Source of the DNA: Patellaria atrata CBS 101060
Lineage: Eukaryota > Ascomycota > Dothideomycetes > Patellariales > Patellariaceae
Reading direction: 5' to 3'
DNA: 64,000 nt
NCBI GenBank assembly: GCA_010093705.1
Contig: MU006090.1
Coordinates: forward strand, 376,056-440,055
How positions within the stretch are numbered: the stretch's first letter is position 1; every line of letters begins with the position of its first letter. Positions 25,896-37,069 of this stretch are shown here, piece after piece. The notes beneath the pieces are model-generated. The model did no database searches. It was given only the letters and a program-made list of their open reading frames with translations, and was not told the origin of the DNA. The position numbers and the translations under genes are program-made.

Positions 25896-26770
25896 GATAG
25901 ACGTAACGAAGCGTAGATAGTCTATGATTTGACGAGCACGATTTCGACGACTCTAGCTGGACAATAGGATCAATACATTGTCGGGTCGGTCTTAGACGAA
26001 GCTCTTTGGGGTAAGACTGAAACGACTCACATTCCGTACCGTAAATGGATGCTCACAAGTTCCTTAGGGTCAAGGGAAAGGGTAATATAGTAATACCCAG
26101 TCATTAAGAGTAGTATGAAGGGGGAGTAGTTGAACCAACGGGTACCTGATCCCAATAAAAGCATGAGAGATTTCGGTAGATGCCCCTCATCAGTATAACC
26201 GCGAGCCTCGTCCAGTAGAAATACCATGTCTATCGGTTAGATTTTCAGCTCATGCAATGGAGCTGGCCCTCCTAGAAGAACGTACAGTAGACCGTTCCGT
26301 ACATCAACCTCGAGTTACACGCTTCTTGAAGTGTCTTTTTCTGTCTCTGTCATTGCTAGCAGAGGTATAATCCTTACAAAGTACTATGGTTCTGATACTT
26401 CTGAACCTGACTGCGTTCTTTCTAACGTATCTTGTACAGTTCGACACTGTACCATACTATACCTGCGCTTGTACAGTACAGTACGAAGCATACTTGGGAC
26501 GCCAAACAAATACACAGATCATTCTCATCTCGAATGCTTTCCCATTAAACACTTTCATACAGTAACTTCACTGAAAGTTGTCCTCATGTCGTGGTTTTCA
26601 GCTATCACGCTTCTACCTTATGGTGCCGGTCGAACACTCGAACTAAAAAGTACGAGAAGCGACCTTTTGCTCTTACAACCAATCAGCGCTGAGTCCTACC
26701 TTGATTTCTAGCGTCTTACTATCCATCATCTCTGAAAGTCGCTCCATGTCATAACCTGACAGCTGCAATA
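25896..26770. other. intergenic upstream of the Rho-like gene
   Basis: No gene is recognised. A GTACAGTACAGTAC run lies at 26471-26484. An open frame at 26331-26711 (+) has no family signature and is probably leader or promoter DNA. Confidence 0.4.
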
Positions 26771-27514
26771 ATGGAGGCGACCGACTATGCTGAAATACCA
26801 GAGGTCACCATCCTCCTACTTGGTGACTCTGAGGTCGGTAAGTCTACGTTCCTCTCGTAAGCTCCCGCGCGTGAACTTCAACCATTATGTCCCGAAAAAG
26901 CAAAAGCAACTTCCCAGTGCCGCTCTGTACCGATTCATTTCCAGCTAATACCTCGTTCTCTTAGTCGGCTTACCTTGGGCGTGAACTCTCACGACCTTGA
27001 CGAACCCCTACCACCATATTCCCTCCCTCTTCTCCGCGATCTTGACCAGCCCTTCATCTTCGACATCCGTCTCTTCAACCGGCCCTACCGTTTCCGCTTC
27101 TTCGATACTGCATCACCGACAAACTATACACTTCTGCACCCCGACTTCGTGGTCCTATGCTTCGACATCGGACGACAGGAGACGTTGGAGAGTTGCAAGG
27201 AACGATGGTACAAAATGGTTGAGATGCAATTTAACGTCGACGAGAAGGCACCAGTCATGTTGCTTGGGCTGAAGAGGGACCTCAGGACTGGGTGGAGGGA
27301 TGGGGATGGGGATGATGGAGGTATGAAAGAGGGGGTGGTACCTCAGCTAGGATTGAGGGTTGCGCAAGAGATGAGATGCGATCGATATGCGGAGTGTAGC
27401 GCTTTGACAGGGGAGTTATGCAGCCAGGTGCTTGAGGATGTTGCGAGAACGGCGGCTAGAACGACGACTGAAAAAGGAGGGAGGACTGAGGGTACAACGT
27501 GTTCGGTTATGTAG
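26771..27514 (+). CDS. Rho-like small GTPase
   Basis: Two exons (26771-26856, 26965-27514) encode 211 residues. P-loop GDSEVGKS is at about residues 17-24. The switch region includes FFDTAS (usually DTAG), the G4 site is LGLKRDLR (xKxD, Rho-like) and G5 is CSALTGE. The tail ends in CSVM, a CaaX box, so prenylation and membrane anchoring are expected. Intron 1 (26857-26964) joins TFLS to RLTLGVNSHD. The effector loop is poorly conserved relative to Rho1-Rho4 and Cdc42, and the linker before G5 contains a Gly/Asp-rich insert (GDGDDGG). It belongs to the Rho branch, but I would not assign it to a numbered Rho. It probably acts in polarity or signalling at a membrane. Confidence 0.85.
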
Positions 27515-27672
27515 AGGGTTGATATTTCGAAGTAAGTTTTGGACCTCAGTGAGAATTAATAGTAAGTAATACATCTCATGCATTTAGATGCTTTCTAACA
27601 CTTCCTAGGGATGTTACGTTTGTATAGTAATTTAGTAGTACTGCAAAATTTTCATAAGTCAACTCTTTAGTG

Positions 27673-28440
27673 CTACAATTTCTCCTCTTTGTTTCCGTAT
27701 TCGTACATAAACTTCCAAATATCCCTGATAACAATCTTCGCCTCTCCCAGTACTTTCTTACTCCATTCAGTGTTATTAACAATTTCCAACACTTCTTTTG
27801 GAACTTCCGTACTATCAATCTCATGAATCGCTAGATACCGAGGGTGATTTGATGTGCCGTCCGGATCAATAAGCTTATACCGCGTCGAACGACGACAAAT
27901 AGGCAACATGCTCAGCATGTCAAGATGCTAACCCGCAAAACAAGAACGTCAGCTTTCAACTATTCATGTACAACTCATCCAGGTTACGCAAAGACATATG
28001 GCACCTACCTGCTTCCTATACCATTCGTCCAACTCCTCATCCCCTCCCTCTGCAGGCTCCAAATGCACAATAACTACCGCCTTTGGCCTCCCATCTTTTA
28101 GATCAACCCCCTCCAACTCCTGAATCTTCACATAAACCCTCAGCTCCGCATCCACCTCCTTAGAAAACTCCCCAGATTCCCCAAGCAGCTCATGAGTCAT
28201 CGGGATGGTCTTGGGGCCGTCGGTCTGCAGGTATCCGAGGTCTTCAAGGGGGTATAGCGCCAGATAGGGAAAGGCGGCGGAGGGATCTATATGTTTGAAA
28301 CGGAGGCCGAGGGTAGGTGCGCCCGGGGGAGATAACACGTCTTTGAGATGCACGGTGTCGTACCACTCATTGAAGTTTGAGTGGGAGAGGGAGGGTTTGG
28401 GAGAGGTGAGGACGTAGAGGAGGGCTGATGGGGAAGACAT
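27673..28440 (-). CDS. EthD-like dimeric alpha/beta-barrel protein
   Basis: Two exons (28440-28009, 27927-27673) with an 81-nt intron give 228 residues. The N-terminus SALLYVLTSPKPSLSHSNFNEWYDTVH has the F-x-E-W-Y-x-x-x-H pattern of EthD/DABB proteins, which form ferredoxin-like barrels. A second half (ELDEWYRKQ-HLDMLSMLP) repeats it, so this looks like a tandem two-domain fold. Such proteins occur near fungal degradation or secondary-metabolite enzymes and also stand alone. No enzyme partner lies here, so the substrate is unknown. The ATG at 28440 (MSSPSALL) was preferred to the in-frame one at 28452 because it opens directly on the domain. Confidence 0.78.
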
Positions 28441-29214
28441 TCTGGCTTTCAAAGCTTCAAGGCAGGAATCCTTTTCTTTTTTTTACAAAAAAAATTAAAT
28501 TAAATAACTATGTTAACCAATACGCAGATAACTGTGTTTAAATACTTATACTTCTATCTACAAGTCGTGGAAAGAATTACCTTTGATGACCAACAACACA
28601 GTGGGACTCCGCAATCTGTAAGCACGTAGGAGGACAACAGTACAGTATTTCAAATACGAGCGGAATTCCGGGATACATTTGAAAGGAGATCGAAATTATA
28701 CTTGTACAGTACAATGTCTAAATCCGTGTCAGTTGAGAAATGCTAGAACCCGATCGACACTATACCTCACCCAAAAAGCCATCCTCTCTTCTGGACAGAA
28801 CGTCCATATCGGCATCCCACCTTAGCGTCGACCTATCTAGGAGATGTAGTATGTGGTAGTACTACAAATTCAATAAAACAACTTGTTTATCCACCAGTGA
28901 GCGCCGTCTTCGTCCGATTTCATCTCTTCCCATTCAATCTCGACAATCTATGACGAGCTTGAGGACACGATCACGGCAACACGTCATATCAAACATTCCA
29001 CGACAGACAATCCGAAGTGGACTAGAAAACGAGAGGAATGCAAGCACTGACCTACGTTTGTGATATTTAAGACTGGATGAGTCCCGTACAGAGAGGAACC
29101 ATACAACCATCTCTCAATCTCACGACACTCAAAAAGTCTCGCACAATAAGACCAGTAAATCCTTAAACCCAAATATCCTACACATTATCACACTCAACCA
29201 CGTAATCCAAAACA
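28441..29214. other. divergent intergenic region
   Basis: This is upstream DNA for the EthD-like gene and the SMP-domain gene, AT-rich just above 28440 (poly-T/A runs). GTACAGTAC lies at 28704-28712. No coding sequence is seen. Confidence 0.45.
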
Positions 29215-29514
29215 ATGTCTAGTGGAAACCATAAATCCAACACGGGCTCAACCGGCCAATCCCACTCGAGCGGAGGCAAATCAACCTCGATGACGCAATC
29301 CGATGCGTCCAGGATCCAATCCTCCCAAGTAAGTCTCAGTGATAGCTATTCATCTCCTTGTCTTTCGTTCTACTTCAGCGGAGAAAAGCTAATGTAACAG
29401 GCGCGCTCGGGCGGCGATATGTCGTCTTCCGGTTTTGCGTCCCGTGCTCAGAGTGCTGGGGATAGGAATGCGAATACTGGGATTAGCGAGGGACGGAACG
29501 CTGGTTCGAAGTAG
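29215..29514 (+). CDS. small SMP-domain (LEA-like) protein
   Basis: Two short exons (29215-29328 and 29401-29514, each 114 nt) give 75 residues. The hydrophilic, Ser/Gly/Asn-rich N-terminus is followed by DASRIQSSQ joined over the intron to ARSGGDMSSSGFASRAQSAG, which matches the seed maturation protein (SMP) motif: an ASRIQS...A..GG core followed by FA.RAQSA. In plants these are late-embryogenesis proteins that protect during drying. In fungi similar short proteins are expected in spores or under stress. The intron has a normal GTAAGT donor and AACAG acceptor and keeps the frame. The protein is intrinsically disordered, with no signal peptide. Confidence 0.8.
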
Positions 29515-30071
29515 TTGGACTTATGGGTCTAGTGACATTTTTGTTGGCTAGAGATGGGAGGGAATGAGGGGAGGTTTGAGAACAGATTGAGATTGGTAGT
29601 AGTCACTCTTTGAAATACTGATAAACATAGGTATCATGTTGTTCCCTTTTCGAAGACTATCATCGTGAGCTTGTCATCATCATCATAGTTGTCTCCTCTG
29701 TGCTTCTTTGTTAGTTTGGAGATATTCGAAGAGAGGTGCTTAGAAAGGGACATGTGGATTTAGGACGCAACGGACTGATAGCACACTCATAACGAAACGC
29801 ACCATAAGCATAGGGATAGACATTCCAATTTAACTTGCGCATATACTACATTTCTAATAACCATCGTAGTGCTACATCTACTACCAAAAGAGTGTCCAGT
29901 ACATCATATGATATCCGACTTCCATCCGATACCATGCCCATCTTTCCCAACACCAAAAGCAAAGATAAATAACGACAAATAAAGCAGTATCAGTCCGGAC
30001 TGAGTTGAACCAACTGTCAACTCTATCCCACTCTTATGCCATGCGGTGTCCCACTAGCGAAGCGTAGGTGT
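29515..30071. other. intergenic, nothing clear
   Basis: Between the SMP gene and the microprotein 3' end I find no coding sequence or RNA gene. Confidence 0.45.
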
Positions 30072-30280
30072 CTACTGAGGATACTCTTGAATATCAGGCT
30101 TCTTCATGACGACGCAGAATAGCCCACGTCCGCCTCTCTGGCGAACAGTTTTGCCTATCCCAAAATTTAGTACTAAATAAAGTAGAATACGCACGTGAAA
30201 GAAAGGAAGGGGAGGGAAGGGAGATACATACGAGGCTTAGCGCTCTTCTCCGCCTTGATGTTGATAGTTCTGATGGCCAT
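30072..30280 (-). CDS. 43-residue spliced microprotein, unknown function
   Basis: Exon 1 is 30280-30232 and exon 2 is 30154-30072, with a 77-nt intron (donor GTATGT, branch TACTAA, acceptor GATAG). Splicing gives an open 43-residue protein opening MAIRTINIKAEKSAKP, continuing RKTVRQRGGRGLFCVV and ending KKPDIQEYPQ. The ATG sits in a strong context (CTAAAATGGCC). The protein is basic, with a short hydrophobic patch (GLFCVV). I do not recognise the family. The evidence is a clean intron, consistent phase and sensible composition. The frame remains open upstream of the ATG, so a longer N-terminus cannot be excluded. A small mitochondrial or ribosome-associated protein would fit the charge, but that is a guess. 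Confidence 0.5.
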
Positions 30281-31218
30281 TTTAGAGTAACTAATGATAT
30301 GCTTTCTCGTACTGTGTGAACGCTGAGTTGATTTGAGCTGAGTAATTCGTATACGATTGGAATGTTTTGGTTTTCCTTGAGCGTAGTAAAAGAAAGAGGC
30401 AATTTGGTCAGGCATGGGATGGGATTGAATATATGGGGCCAGATATTGCACGCCTTGGCAAAGGGGATGGTAGTACATATTGTTCTCGTCTGGTATTGTG
30501 TTTGCTTAATATTGTTCTTGAGAAAGAACATTCTGATTGGTTGAGGTGTAGGAATGCTGTTCTCTGAGTGGTTGATGGGAGAGTTCGCTTCGTATTGTTG
30601 TTTTTTGACAAAGAGGCCATCGACGACAACAACGAACTTAGTCCCAACGATGTCCTCGTGCAATATGATTAAGGTTTATACTCTGATTGTTGAGATATCA
30701 GCGGCTTTCTTTTGGTTCAATGCGTTGCGCCGTCGATGTCAGAAGTCAGTAATGGTAGTAGAAATCTCATCAGTGGCTGACGAGCGTGTACATATCTCAA
30801 ACATATCGCCAAGCAACTTGGATGGATCCTATCATTGGAAGTAAAGAAGAGTATCTCTATGAAATTGAATCTCCCCTAGATTGACCACTAGAACTAACAG
30901 TCTGCTCGGCGTTGTTTAACCGCCGGAAATGGTAATATTCCCCGAAGACTCCATTTAAGTCGCATCGTCTCGAGAGTCGCTTTTGTAAAGCTAACAGCCT
31001 AAGCCATAGCCACTCCGCTCCTACGCTCTCAGCCTAGTTGAGTTACATTTTTCTAATTAGCAATTGCATGCAAGTAGGCACCCGTACTGGAAAGAAGATA
31101 GTGGCAGTGGGTACCTTACCATTTGAGAATTGAATTCTCTCCGTGTCGACAGAGAGCCACGTATGGTACTTGAAACCATAACCAAGTCGAGTTTGAGATG
31201 TATAATGAACTCAAAGTC
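30281..31218. other. intergenic, nothing clear
   Basis: Upstream DNA of the microprotein and 3' side of the G-patch gene. Short open frames here (for example 30554-30844) lack any family signature. Confidence 0.45.
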
Positions 31219-33438
31219 TCATGATTTTCCTTCAGCTTTCTGAACCAGAGCTTCGTCTAAGCCCACGGGTTCCCAAGAAGTTCTATCCTTTCTATTCTGA
31301 GCCCAGATAACATCGCCTTTTAAGTAAACCATAACACCTCCTTTGCCACTTGCGGAAGCCGTGATACGAAACAGAGGGAGTCCAGTGAGCTCATGAGCTC
31401 TACGCTCAGGTATCATAAGCAGATTCTCATCAGTACACCATTCTTCGACGACGTCCTTGAACGTCGTTTCATCCTGGATATCATGCTTCGCTGATACGGG
31501 TTCTTTAGATGCAGGAATTGATGCATTGGGGGTCGAAGGCATAGCGATCGGAACAGTTGATCCCGCACTAGGTAGAGCAAGATCGGTCTTTGCTCTTTCA
31601 GGTCCCAGATCCAATGCTTGATTCATCATATCTAGACCTTCATCCCACTTTGCTGCAACGGCTGGCACAGCATTAACCTCCGAAGGGAGCTGAGTCTTCC
31701 ACCAAGTGTACCAGGCGCCCACTTCCTCATAATTTGGGTCAGAAGTGAGCCAGACATGCAGAATATTAAGCCATTTAGGAAAGAATTCCGCAAGCATCAA
31801 CTGGCCCATAACACTTGGTTTGAAGAAAGCATTCCACGCAAGGACATTCTCGAGTGGCGTAAGGTCCTGATCTGACGGGTCCACTTCGAAATCTGCTGCC
31901 AGCAGGGTCGACAGTCGAGGCAAAAGATGCCGCACCAACGCACTATCAAGCTCACCACGAAGAACCTCGCGCCAGTTTTCAAGACCTGCCATCATTCCTT
32001 GAGAGAGATCCCAGGTATCTAAGGCTGCCCTAAATTTGCGTTTGACATCTGCAAGTAGGCCGGTAGAACTTCGGGGATCATTATTTTCGTCCGATAAATA
32101 TTGGAGCCATGGGAAAAGCCACACGTGTGGTAAAGGTTTTGCATGTTTCTTCCTTGATGATGCACGTGGATTCCAGTCATGTACCGCTGCAGACAACTTC
32201 TTCACAATAAGTTGATTTACAACGTTATACTCGACAAAGGGGGGGAGAATGTCTCTCCATGACTCTATCAAAGTGAGGAGTTGTGATGGTGAATGAGGAT
32301 CCCATTCATTTGTGATCGCCGTCCGAACCTTTGGTAACCAAAGAGTGTACATCAATGATTCGTATGGAGTTGTCGCCTTATACCGTCTCGATAGTCCGAT
32401 ATCTTGAGCCCCTGTAAGGCCGTTTCCAGAATCTCTATTGATCGAAAGAATCGTTCGAAGACGATGAAAATAATGAACTAGATGCGTAGGATTCTCGAAA
32501 GGTTCCCAACCAAACATCTCCTGTTTGAAAAGTGGGTGAATAGACGCGACGGCAACCTCAGATAACCCATATATCTCTATTTCATCATGGTACTCAATCT
32601 CCAGGTCTTCGAGCTGGGAAACTATCTCTTCCCACTTACTTGTTGCTTCAGCGGCATTCATAGTTCTATTGAGATCGAGTTGCTCTAGATCATGAACGAC
32701 ATCTGCGACTCTTTGAAGTTTGCGCCTTTGCTCCTCTTGGTCATCAATCTCTTGCTGTATCTGTTCCTCTTCGATGCCAACATATTTTTTGCGTTCATTG
32801 AGATCATTCCAATCATCTGCGAGACCTTCTAATTCTACCTTGGCTCTTTTCGCAATCTTCTCTGCCTCTGACTCTGCGGATGGTGTTCCGCTAAGAGGGG
32901 TCATCAACCCAGCGGTAGAAGTGAGCAACTTGTTCTCTTTTCCGGTGGCATCTATTAGTGATTTGAGGACATTAGGTACCACCAGACCATCCGTTGCAGC
33001 CTCAATATCAGCCGCTGTCCTGTACTTGACTTTTGGTTTTGTGAAACCTCTAGGCGTACTTGTCCCACTACCTTGTGCGGATCTTGCAGCCTCTTTCCTC
33101 TTCCTACGAGCTTTTCGCTCCTCTTCGGATGAGTCCACATATTCTTGTCCTCGTGCTATTGCCTGCCTCTTTGCTTCCGCTTTTGCTTGTTCCGTCTTCT
33201 CTCTTACAGCACCAACACCTGCTCCCTGTGGACGTAGCTTGACTTCAATGGGATTTAAGATACCCTCTCCAGATTTTCCTAGACCCTGACCTTCTTTGTA
33301 ACCCATTTTGGCCATCATCTTAGCCGCAAAGCCGGACATTTTTGGGGCCGCAGAGCTGTCACCGCCCATCTTTGCGCTCTTCTTCCGGTTGCCTGGGTCG
33401 TCGAAATCAGATTTCCGCTTAAAGGTTGCGCGCTCCAT
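31219..33438 (-). CDS. SPP382: G-patch splicing factor, TFIP11/Ntr1 (Spp382) family
   Basis: One uninterrupted frame of 739 residues. TFIP11/Ntr1 recruits and activates the DEAH helicase Prp43 to take apart the intron-lariat spliceosome. A G-patch lies at about residues 30-75 ([27 protein letters not shown]), followed by a charged Lys/Glu region with coiled coil ([19 protein letters not shown]) and the large GCFC-like domain ([48 protein letters not shown]) typical of TFIP11. The start was set at the ATG giving [20 protein letters not shown], because the 29 codons upstream are hydrophobic and out of character for the family. The gene looks intact, and it lies with SPT6 and HUB1 among RNA-processing genes of this window. 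Confidence 0.93.
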   Translation of the reverse strand: MERATFKRKSDFDDPGNRKKSAKMGGDSSAAPKMSGFAAKMMAKMGYKEGQGLGKSGEGILNPIEVKLRPQGAGVGAVREKTEQAKAEAKRQAIARGQEYVDSSEEERKARRKRKEAARSAQGSGTSTPRGFTKPKVKYRTAADIEAATDGLVVPNVLKSLIDATGKENKLLTSTAGLMTPLSGTPSAESEAEKIAKRAKVELEGLADDWNDLNERKKYVGIEEEQIQQEIDDQEEQRRKLQRVADVVHDLEQLDLNRTMNAAEATSKWEEIVSQLEDLEIEYHDEIEIYGLSEVAVASIHPLFKQEMFGWEPFENPTHLVHYFHRLRTILSINRDSGNGLTGAQDIGLSRRYKATTPYESLMYTLWLPKVRTAITNEWDPHSPSQLLTLIESWRDILPPFVEYNVVNQLIVKKLSAAVHDWNPRASSRKKHAKPLPHVWLFPWLQYLSDENNDPRSSTGLLADVKRKFRAALDTWDLSQGMMAGLENWREVLRGELDSALVRHLLPRLSTLLAADFEVDPSDQDLTPLENVLAWNAFFKPSVMGQLMLAEFFPKWLNILHVWLTSDPNYEEVGAWYTWWKTQLPSEVNAVPAVAAKWDEGLDMMNQALDLGPERAKTDLALPSAGSTVPIAMPSTPNASIPASKEPVSAKHDIQDETTFKDVVEEWCTDENLLMIPERRAHELTGLPLFRITASASGKGGVMVYLKGDVIWAQNRKDRTSWEPVGLDEALVQKAEGKS

Positions 33439-33943
33439 GTTTGGGGTGGGTTGCAGATGGGAAATTAGGATGGACGCGAGGGAGAAGTGTAGATAGAGGG
33501 ATAGAGATATCGCTAGGGTTCTCAATTAATTTGATGGTTCGATGAATAGGGAATTGTGGTCGAATTAAAAGTGTTGGAAGTATTGATCAAATCTTCGTTA
33601 TCAAATGGTGGCTTGAGCGCGCAACGTTCGAGAGCCAAAGAGGGTGACAATTGGGGGTTCGTCGTTGCCCAGGCCAAGGCTGCGGCTTCCTAGGGTCTCA
33701 CGGGCCTGGGGGTTTCCTCTAGGGTCTGACTGGGGACCTTGTTGGTTCTGGCTCTGCTCTCACCTCAACTCTCACCCTCGATAATACGCATACGGGACAC
33801 GAGATGTTACTTTTCTGATACTACTTTCATTACCTTCTCTTCTTCGCCTTCGTTTTAACTTTTTCTTTTCTCTTTTCTCTCCAGATTGTAATTTAAGCTC
33901 GACTAATATTCTAAACCAAGCAATACATATTTTAGAGTGCAAT
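33439..33943. promoter_or_regulatory. divergent promoter, G-patch gene / disordered-protein gene
   Basis: About 500 bases separate two divergent starts. The right half is pyrimidine-rich (33770-33890), as in fungal leaders. No gene is seen. Confidence 0.45.
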
Positions 33944-36900
33944 ATGGAATCCAGACCAACATTCGAGCGGACGGCCTCCACCGAGGGAGTACTCATGCGA
34001 CACCCAGCTCCGGGATTAGAAGCCATACAAGGAGCATACATAGCGAATATAGACAGATTAGAAGAGACGGCTGAGAGATTGAGCACTGGTACATCGAGTT
34101 TAGGAGAAGAGATACGCAAACTTCAGCAGGAGCAGAAGCTGGGCGAGAGCAGAAGAGGCTCACTACATTCAACAACTCTAATCGAGGAGGGAAAAGCACG
34201 TCCGAATAATAGATCAAGGAATACTTCGACAAGCTCGTACGCAAACTCAATAATTGACCTCAACAATTCCGCAAGATGGGGTGGCTACTCTCCCGGTGCG
34301 TTCGTAGGTTCTCCGGTTGGTTCTGTGAGATCAGGTTCTTGGTCACAGCGATCTGCACCTCTTAACAGACCAAGATCGATTTCGAGGGGATCCAAATTAG
34401 AACAGATTTCAGATACTGAGGTTAGCCAATCCACCCATCAATCAACAAGAAACGATTCACCCCCAAAGATCGACAACCGTGAAGATACCCATATAGAGTC
34501 CTTCTCCGCTACCTATGACCTTATTGCGAATGAGATCCAACGACAATTGGACTTTCCCGGGCATATCGCTACGTTTGAGGAGAGTAGGGACAAAGTACAA
34601 TCACAGGGAGGAATTCCCGAACGGTCCGCCACAGCTGCATCTGGTGAGATATATCAGGATGCAAGGTCTCTGTTCCATGATTTTGACGGAGTTCATTGCT
34701 CACCTGATGACGAGCATGGTATCGACTTCATGTCTAATATGGACCCTGCGGACCGTGATTCTGCGATGCTTCGGTCATTACCACAGCCACTTGCTTATGT
34801 TCCTCCCGGTCCAAGTGATAATATGGTATACTATCCAGCACCAGTACCACGAGTGCTCAATCTTCCGAAACGTCTTTCACAACTACCGGCAGCCTCCGTA
34901 CAGGCAAAGAGGAGAACGCAGTTGCTGGATGCCTTTCCTTCAGAAGCACGCAAATCCGCCGCATGGTTGCCGGATGAAAGGCGAAGCATGTCATCAGGTC
35001 CCTCTGAGCAAGATAGTGGGACTCATAAGCGTAATGGAAGCGTAGATCCTAGTCGGACACTTCATATGTCGAATTTACCACCACAACTTCGAGCTTCTGT
35101 GTTCTTCGATCAACCTGCCGCAGCTCAGGAGGTAGAGATCATGGGTGATTCTGCAGCTGCTACTTTAGATAATATCTTGGAAGCAGCAGTACACGCACCT
35201 GCTCATGCTTTTACAGATCATCCCTTCGCTGGCCCCGTTGGCTCTGGAGTATATGGGAGAGAATCTATGAGAGCAAGCACAGCATCTTTGACAAATTCGG
35301 GTAAACATGCCCATAAGAAGAGTAAAGGGTCTATCAATCTATTCCGCGCTGGCAGATCTTCCTCCTCCGCCGATCTAGGAGGTTCTCTTCAAAGAAGAAG
35401 TAGTAAATTCAGTCTTCCCTTATCCCTAGATGGAAAGAAGAGCCGTGATAGTGGAGAATATCGACCCGCACCCAGCGCCGAGGCAGCGGAAGAGGACGAT
35501 CTCGCCAGCGAAAAGACTCCCCTCCACCGCTCCGACTCCGAAGCGGATGATGAAGAACAAGGCCATGAAACTCAGAATGAAAATCAGATCCCCGAAGAAC
35601 TAGAAGAACCGCAATTCTTCGGCCAACCCACAACCCTACTCGCTGAGCTCCAAATGCGCAAACAGCAGCAAAAACTCCGCAACCGTACTGCCGCCACTGC
35701 TTTCCCGAACGGCATGCACTCCACTCTGCTAGAAATGGATGCCGTGGCACAGGTGCAGAAGAATCAGCGCAAGAACAATCGCGTCGCGCTCGCGTGGGAG
35801 GATCCTGTACAACGCGCTGCCGACACTCAAAATGACGAAGATGACGATGATGTGCCGCTGGGTATGCTGTTTGCGGGACGTGTTGGGGGTGCAGGTGCAG
35901 TCAATGCCAGAGAAGTCGATAGACCCATCGGATTGATCGAGAGGAGGGAGTTAGAAGACAACGAACCCCTGAGCAGACGACGAAACAGACTTTTCGGCAA
36001 CCCGATAAACCGACAACCCAGTCCCGCAAAACACTCCCCTCTCTCCCCCCCTCCGGATCAGTCCACCAACCCTCTACCGTCTCCAGAGCTCAAACAGCAG
36101 GAAGAAAGCGAAGATGAAGAAGAGACGCTCGCGCAACGACTACGAAGATTGAAAACGAGAGAACAACTCGACGGCGCGATCAAAGACGTTCAAACCCGTC
36201 CCGTGAGCGGCGATTTCGCAACTGAGATGATGGGCAGGCTAGGCGTCAGTAATCAATCACAATCACAAATCTCAACCCCCCCACTCGTCTCTCGCACCCC
36301 TCCCAACGAGGAAGAAGAAACCCTCGGTCAGCGTCGCATCCGTCTTCGCGCCGAGGCCAGCGGCGGCGGAGGTACTCCCGGCCTTCTCACCCCCGGCGGC
36401 AGACCCCCGCTCAACGTCTCCCGCAGCATGGCGGACCTCCTGGCTGCGAATCCGGTCGGAAATGCGGCGAGGAAGGTCAGCGAGGAGATGTTGGTTGCGA
36501 ATTTGACGCCGGGAAGTCTGCTGCAGCGGAACGAGAAAGCGCAGGCGAGGATTAAAGCGCAGACGTCTGAGGAGAAGGGGAGGATTGGGTTCGGGAAGAA
36601 ACCGCTTGTGGATGTGCCGCAGGGGAAGGATTTGTTCGCGGGTCAACAGCAAGCTGGGTTCCTAAATGCGGGACTTCCGCCTTTGGGTTTTGCGCAGAAT
36701 ATGGGTATGGGGACGCCGAGTCCCGGGATGCTGAATCCCATGGCTCTCATGTCCTCGCCGAATCTGGCGGGGATAGGGGTGGGTGTCCCCGGTGTTTCTC
36801 CCATGCCGGGTATGAATGGTATGGGCGCGGGATCGTATTTCCCGCAGATGCAGCCGCAGCAGTTCCCCATGATGGGAGTGGGCATGGGGATGAATATGCA

Positions 36901-37069
36901 GATGAACATGCAGGTCATGCAGCAGCAGATGGCTGCGATGGGGTATCCTCAGGGCATGGGGATAGGGATAGGGATGTCCGGGGGAATGGGGATGGGAGTT
37001 GGGGGAGATCCGATGGAGCAGAGGCAGAGGGATATGATTGATCGGTGGAGGCAGAGTGTTATGAGGTAG
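33944..37069 (+). CDS. large, mostly disordered conserved fungal protein
   Basis: A single exon of 1041 residues. I recognise no named domain. The N-terminus is folded-looking (MRHPAPGLEAIQGAYIANID, then a coiled coil LEETAERLSTGTSSLGEEIR). Long Ser/Pro/Arg-rich disordered stretches follow. The third quarter holds acidic blocks, VALAWEDPVQRAAD, VPLGMLFAGRVGG and three similar short units: EPLSRRRNRLFG, EEETLAQRLRRLK and EEETLGQRRIRLR. The last about 150 residues are Met/Gly/Pro/Gln-rich (MGMNMQMNMQVMQQQMAAMG), a low-complexity tail that could drive condensation. It ends in RQRDMIDRWRQSVMR. The pattern suits a scaffold or adaptor; the function is unknown. Confidence 0.85.
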   Translation: MESRPTFERTASTEGVLMRHPAPGLEAIQGAYIANIDRLEETAERLSTGTSSLGEEIRKLQQEQKLGESRRGSLHSTTLIEEGKARPNNRSRNTSTSSYANSIIDLNNSARWGGYSPGAFVGSPVGSVRSGSWSQRSAPLNRPRSISRGSKLEQISDTEVSQSTHQSTRNDSPPKIDNREDTHIESFSATYDLIANEIQRQLDFPGHIATFEESRDKVQSQGGIPERSATAASGEIYQDARSLFHDFDGVHCSPDDEHGIDFMSNMDPADRDSAMLRSLPQPLAYVPPGPSDNMVYYPAPVPRVLNLPKRLSQLPAASVQAKRRTQLLDAFPSEARKSAAWLPDERRSMSSGPSEQDSGTHKRNGSVDPSRTLHMSNLPPQLRASVFFDQPAAAQEVEIMGDSAAATLDNILEAAVHAPAHAFTDHPFAGPVGSGVYGRESMRASTASLTNSGKHAHKKSKGSINLFRAGRSSSSADLGGSLQRRSSKFSLPLSLDGKKSRDSGEYRPAPSAEAAEEDDLASEKTPLHRSDSEADDEEQGHETQNENQIPEELEEPQFFGQPTTLLAELQMRKQQQKLRNRTAATAFPNGMHSTLLEMDAVAQVQKNQRKNNRVALAWEDPVQRAADTQNDEDDDDVPLGMLFAGRVGGAGAVNAREVDRPIGLIERRELEDNEPLSRRRNRLFGNPINRQPSPAKHSPLSPPPDQSTNPLPSPELKQQEESEDEEETLAQRLRRLKTREQLDGAIKDVQTRPVSGDFATEMMGRLGVSNQSQSQISTPPLVSRTPPNEEEETLGQRRIRLRAEASGGGGTPGLLTPGGRPPLNVSRSMADLLAANPVGNAARKVSEEMLVANLTPGSLLQRNEKAQARIKAQTSEEKGRIGFGKKPLVDVPQGKDLFAGQQQAGFLNAGLPPLGFAQNMGMGTPSPGMLNPMALMSSPNLAGIGVGVPGVSPMPGMNGMGAGSYFPQMQPQQFPMMGVGMGMNMQMNMQVMQQQMAAMGYPQGMGIGIGMSGGMGMGVGGDPMEQRQRDMIDRWRQSVMR

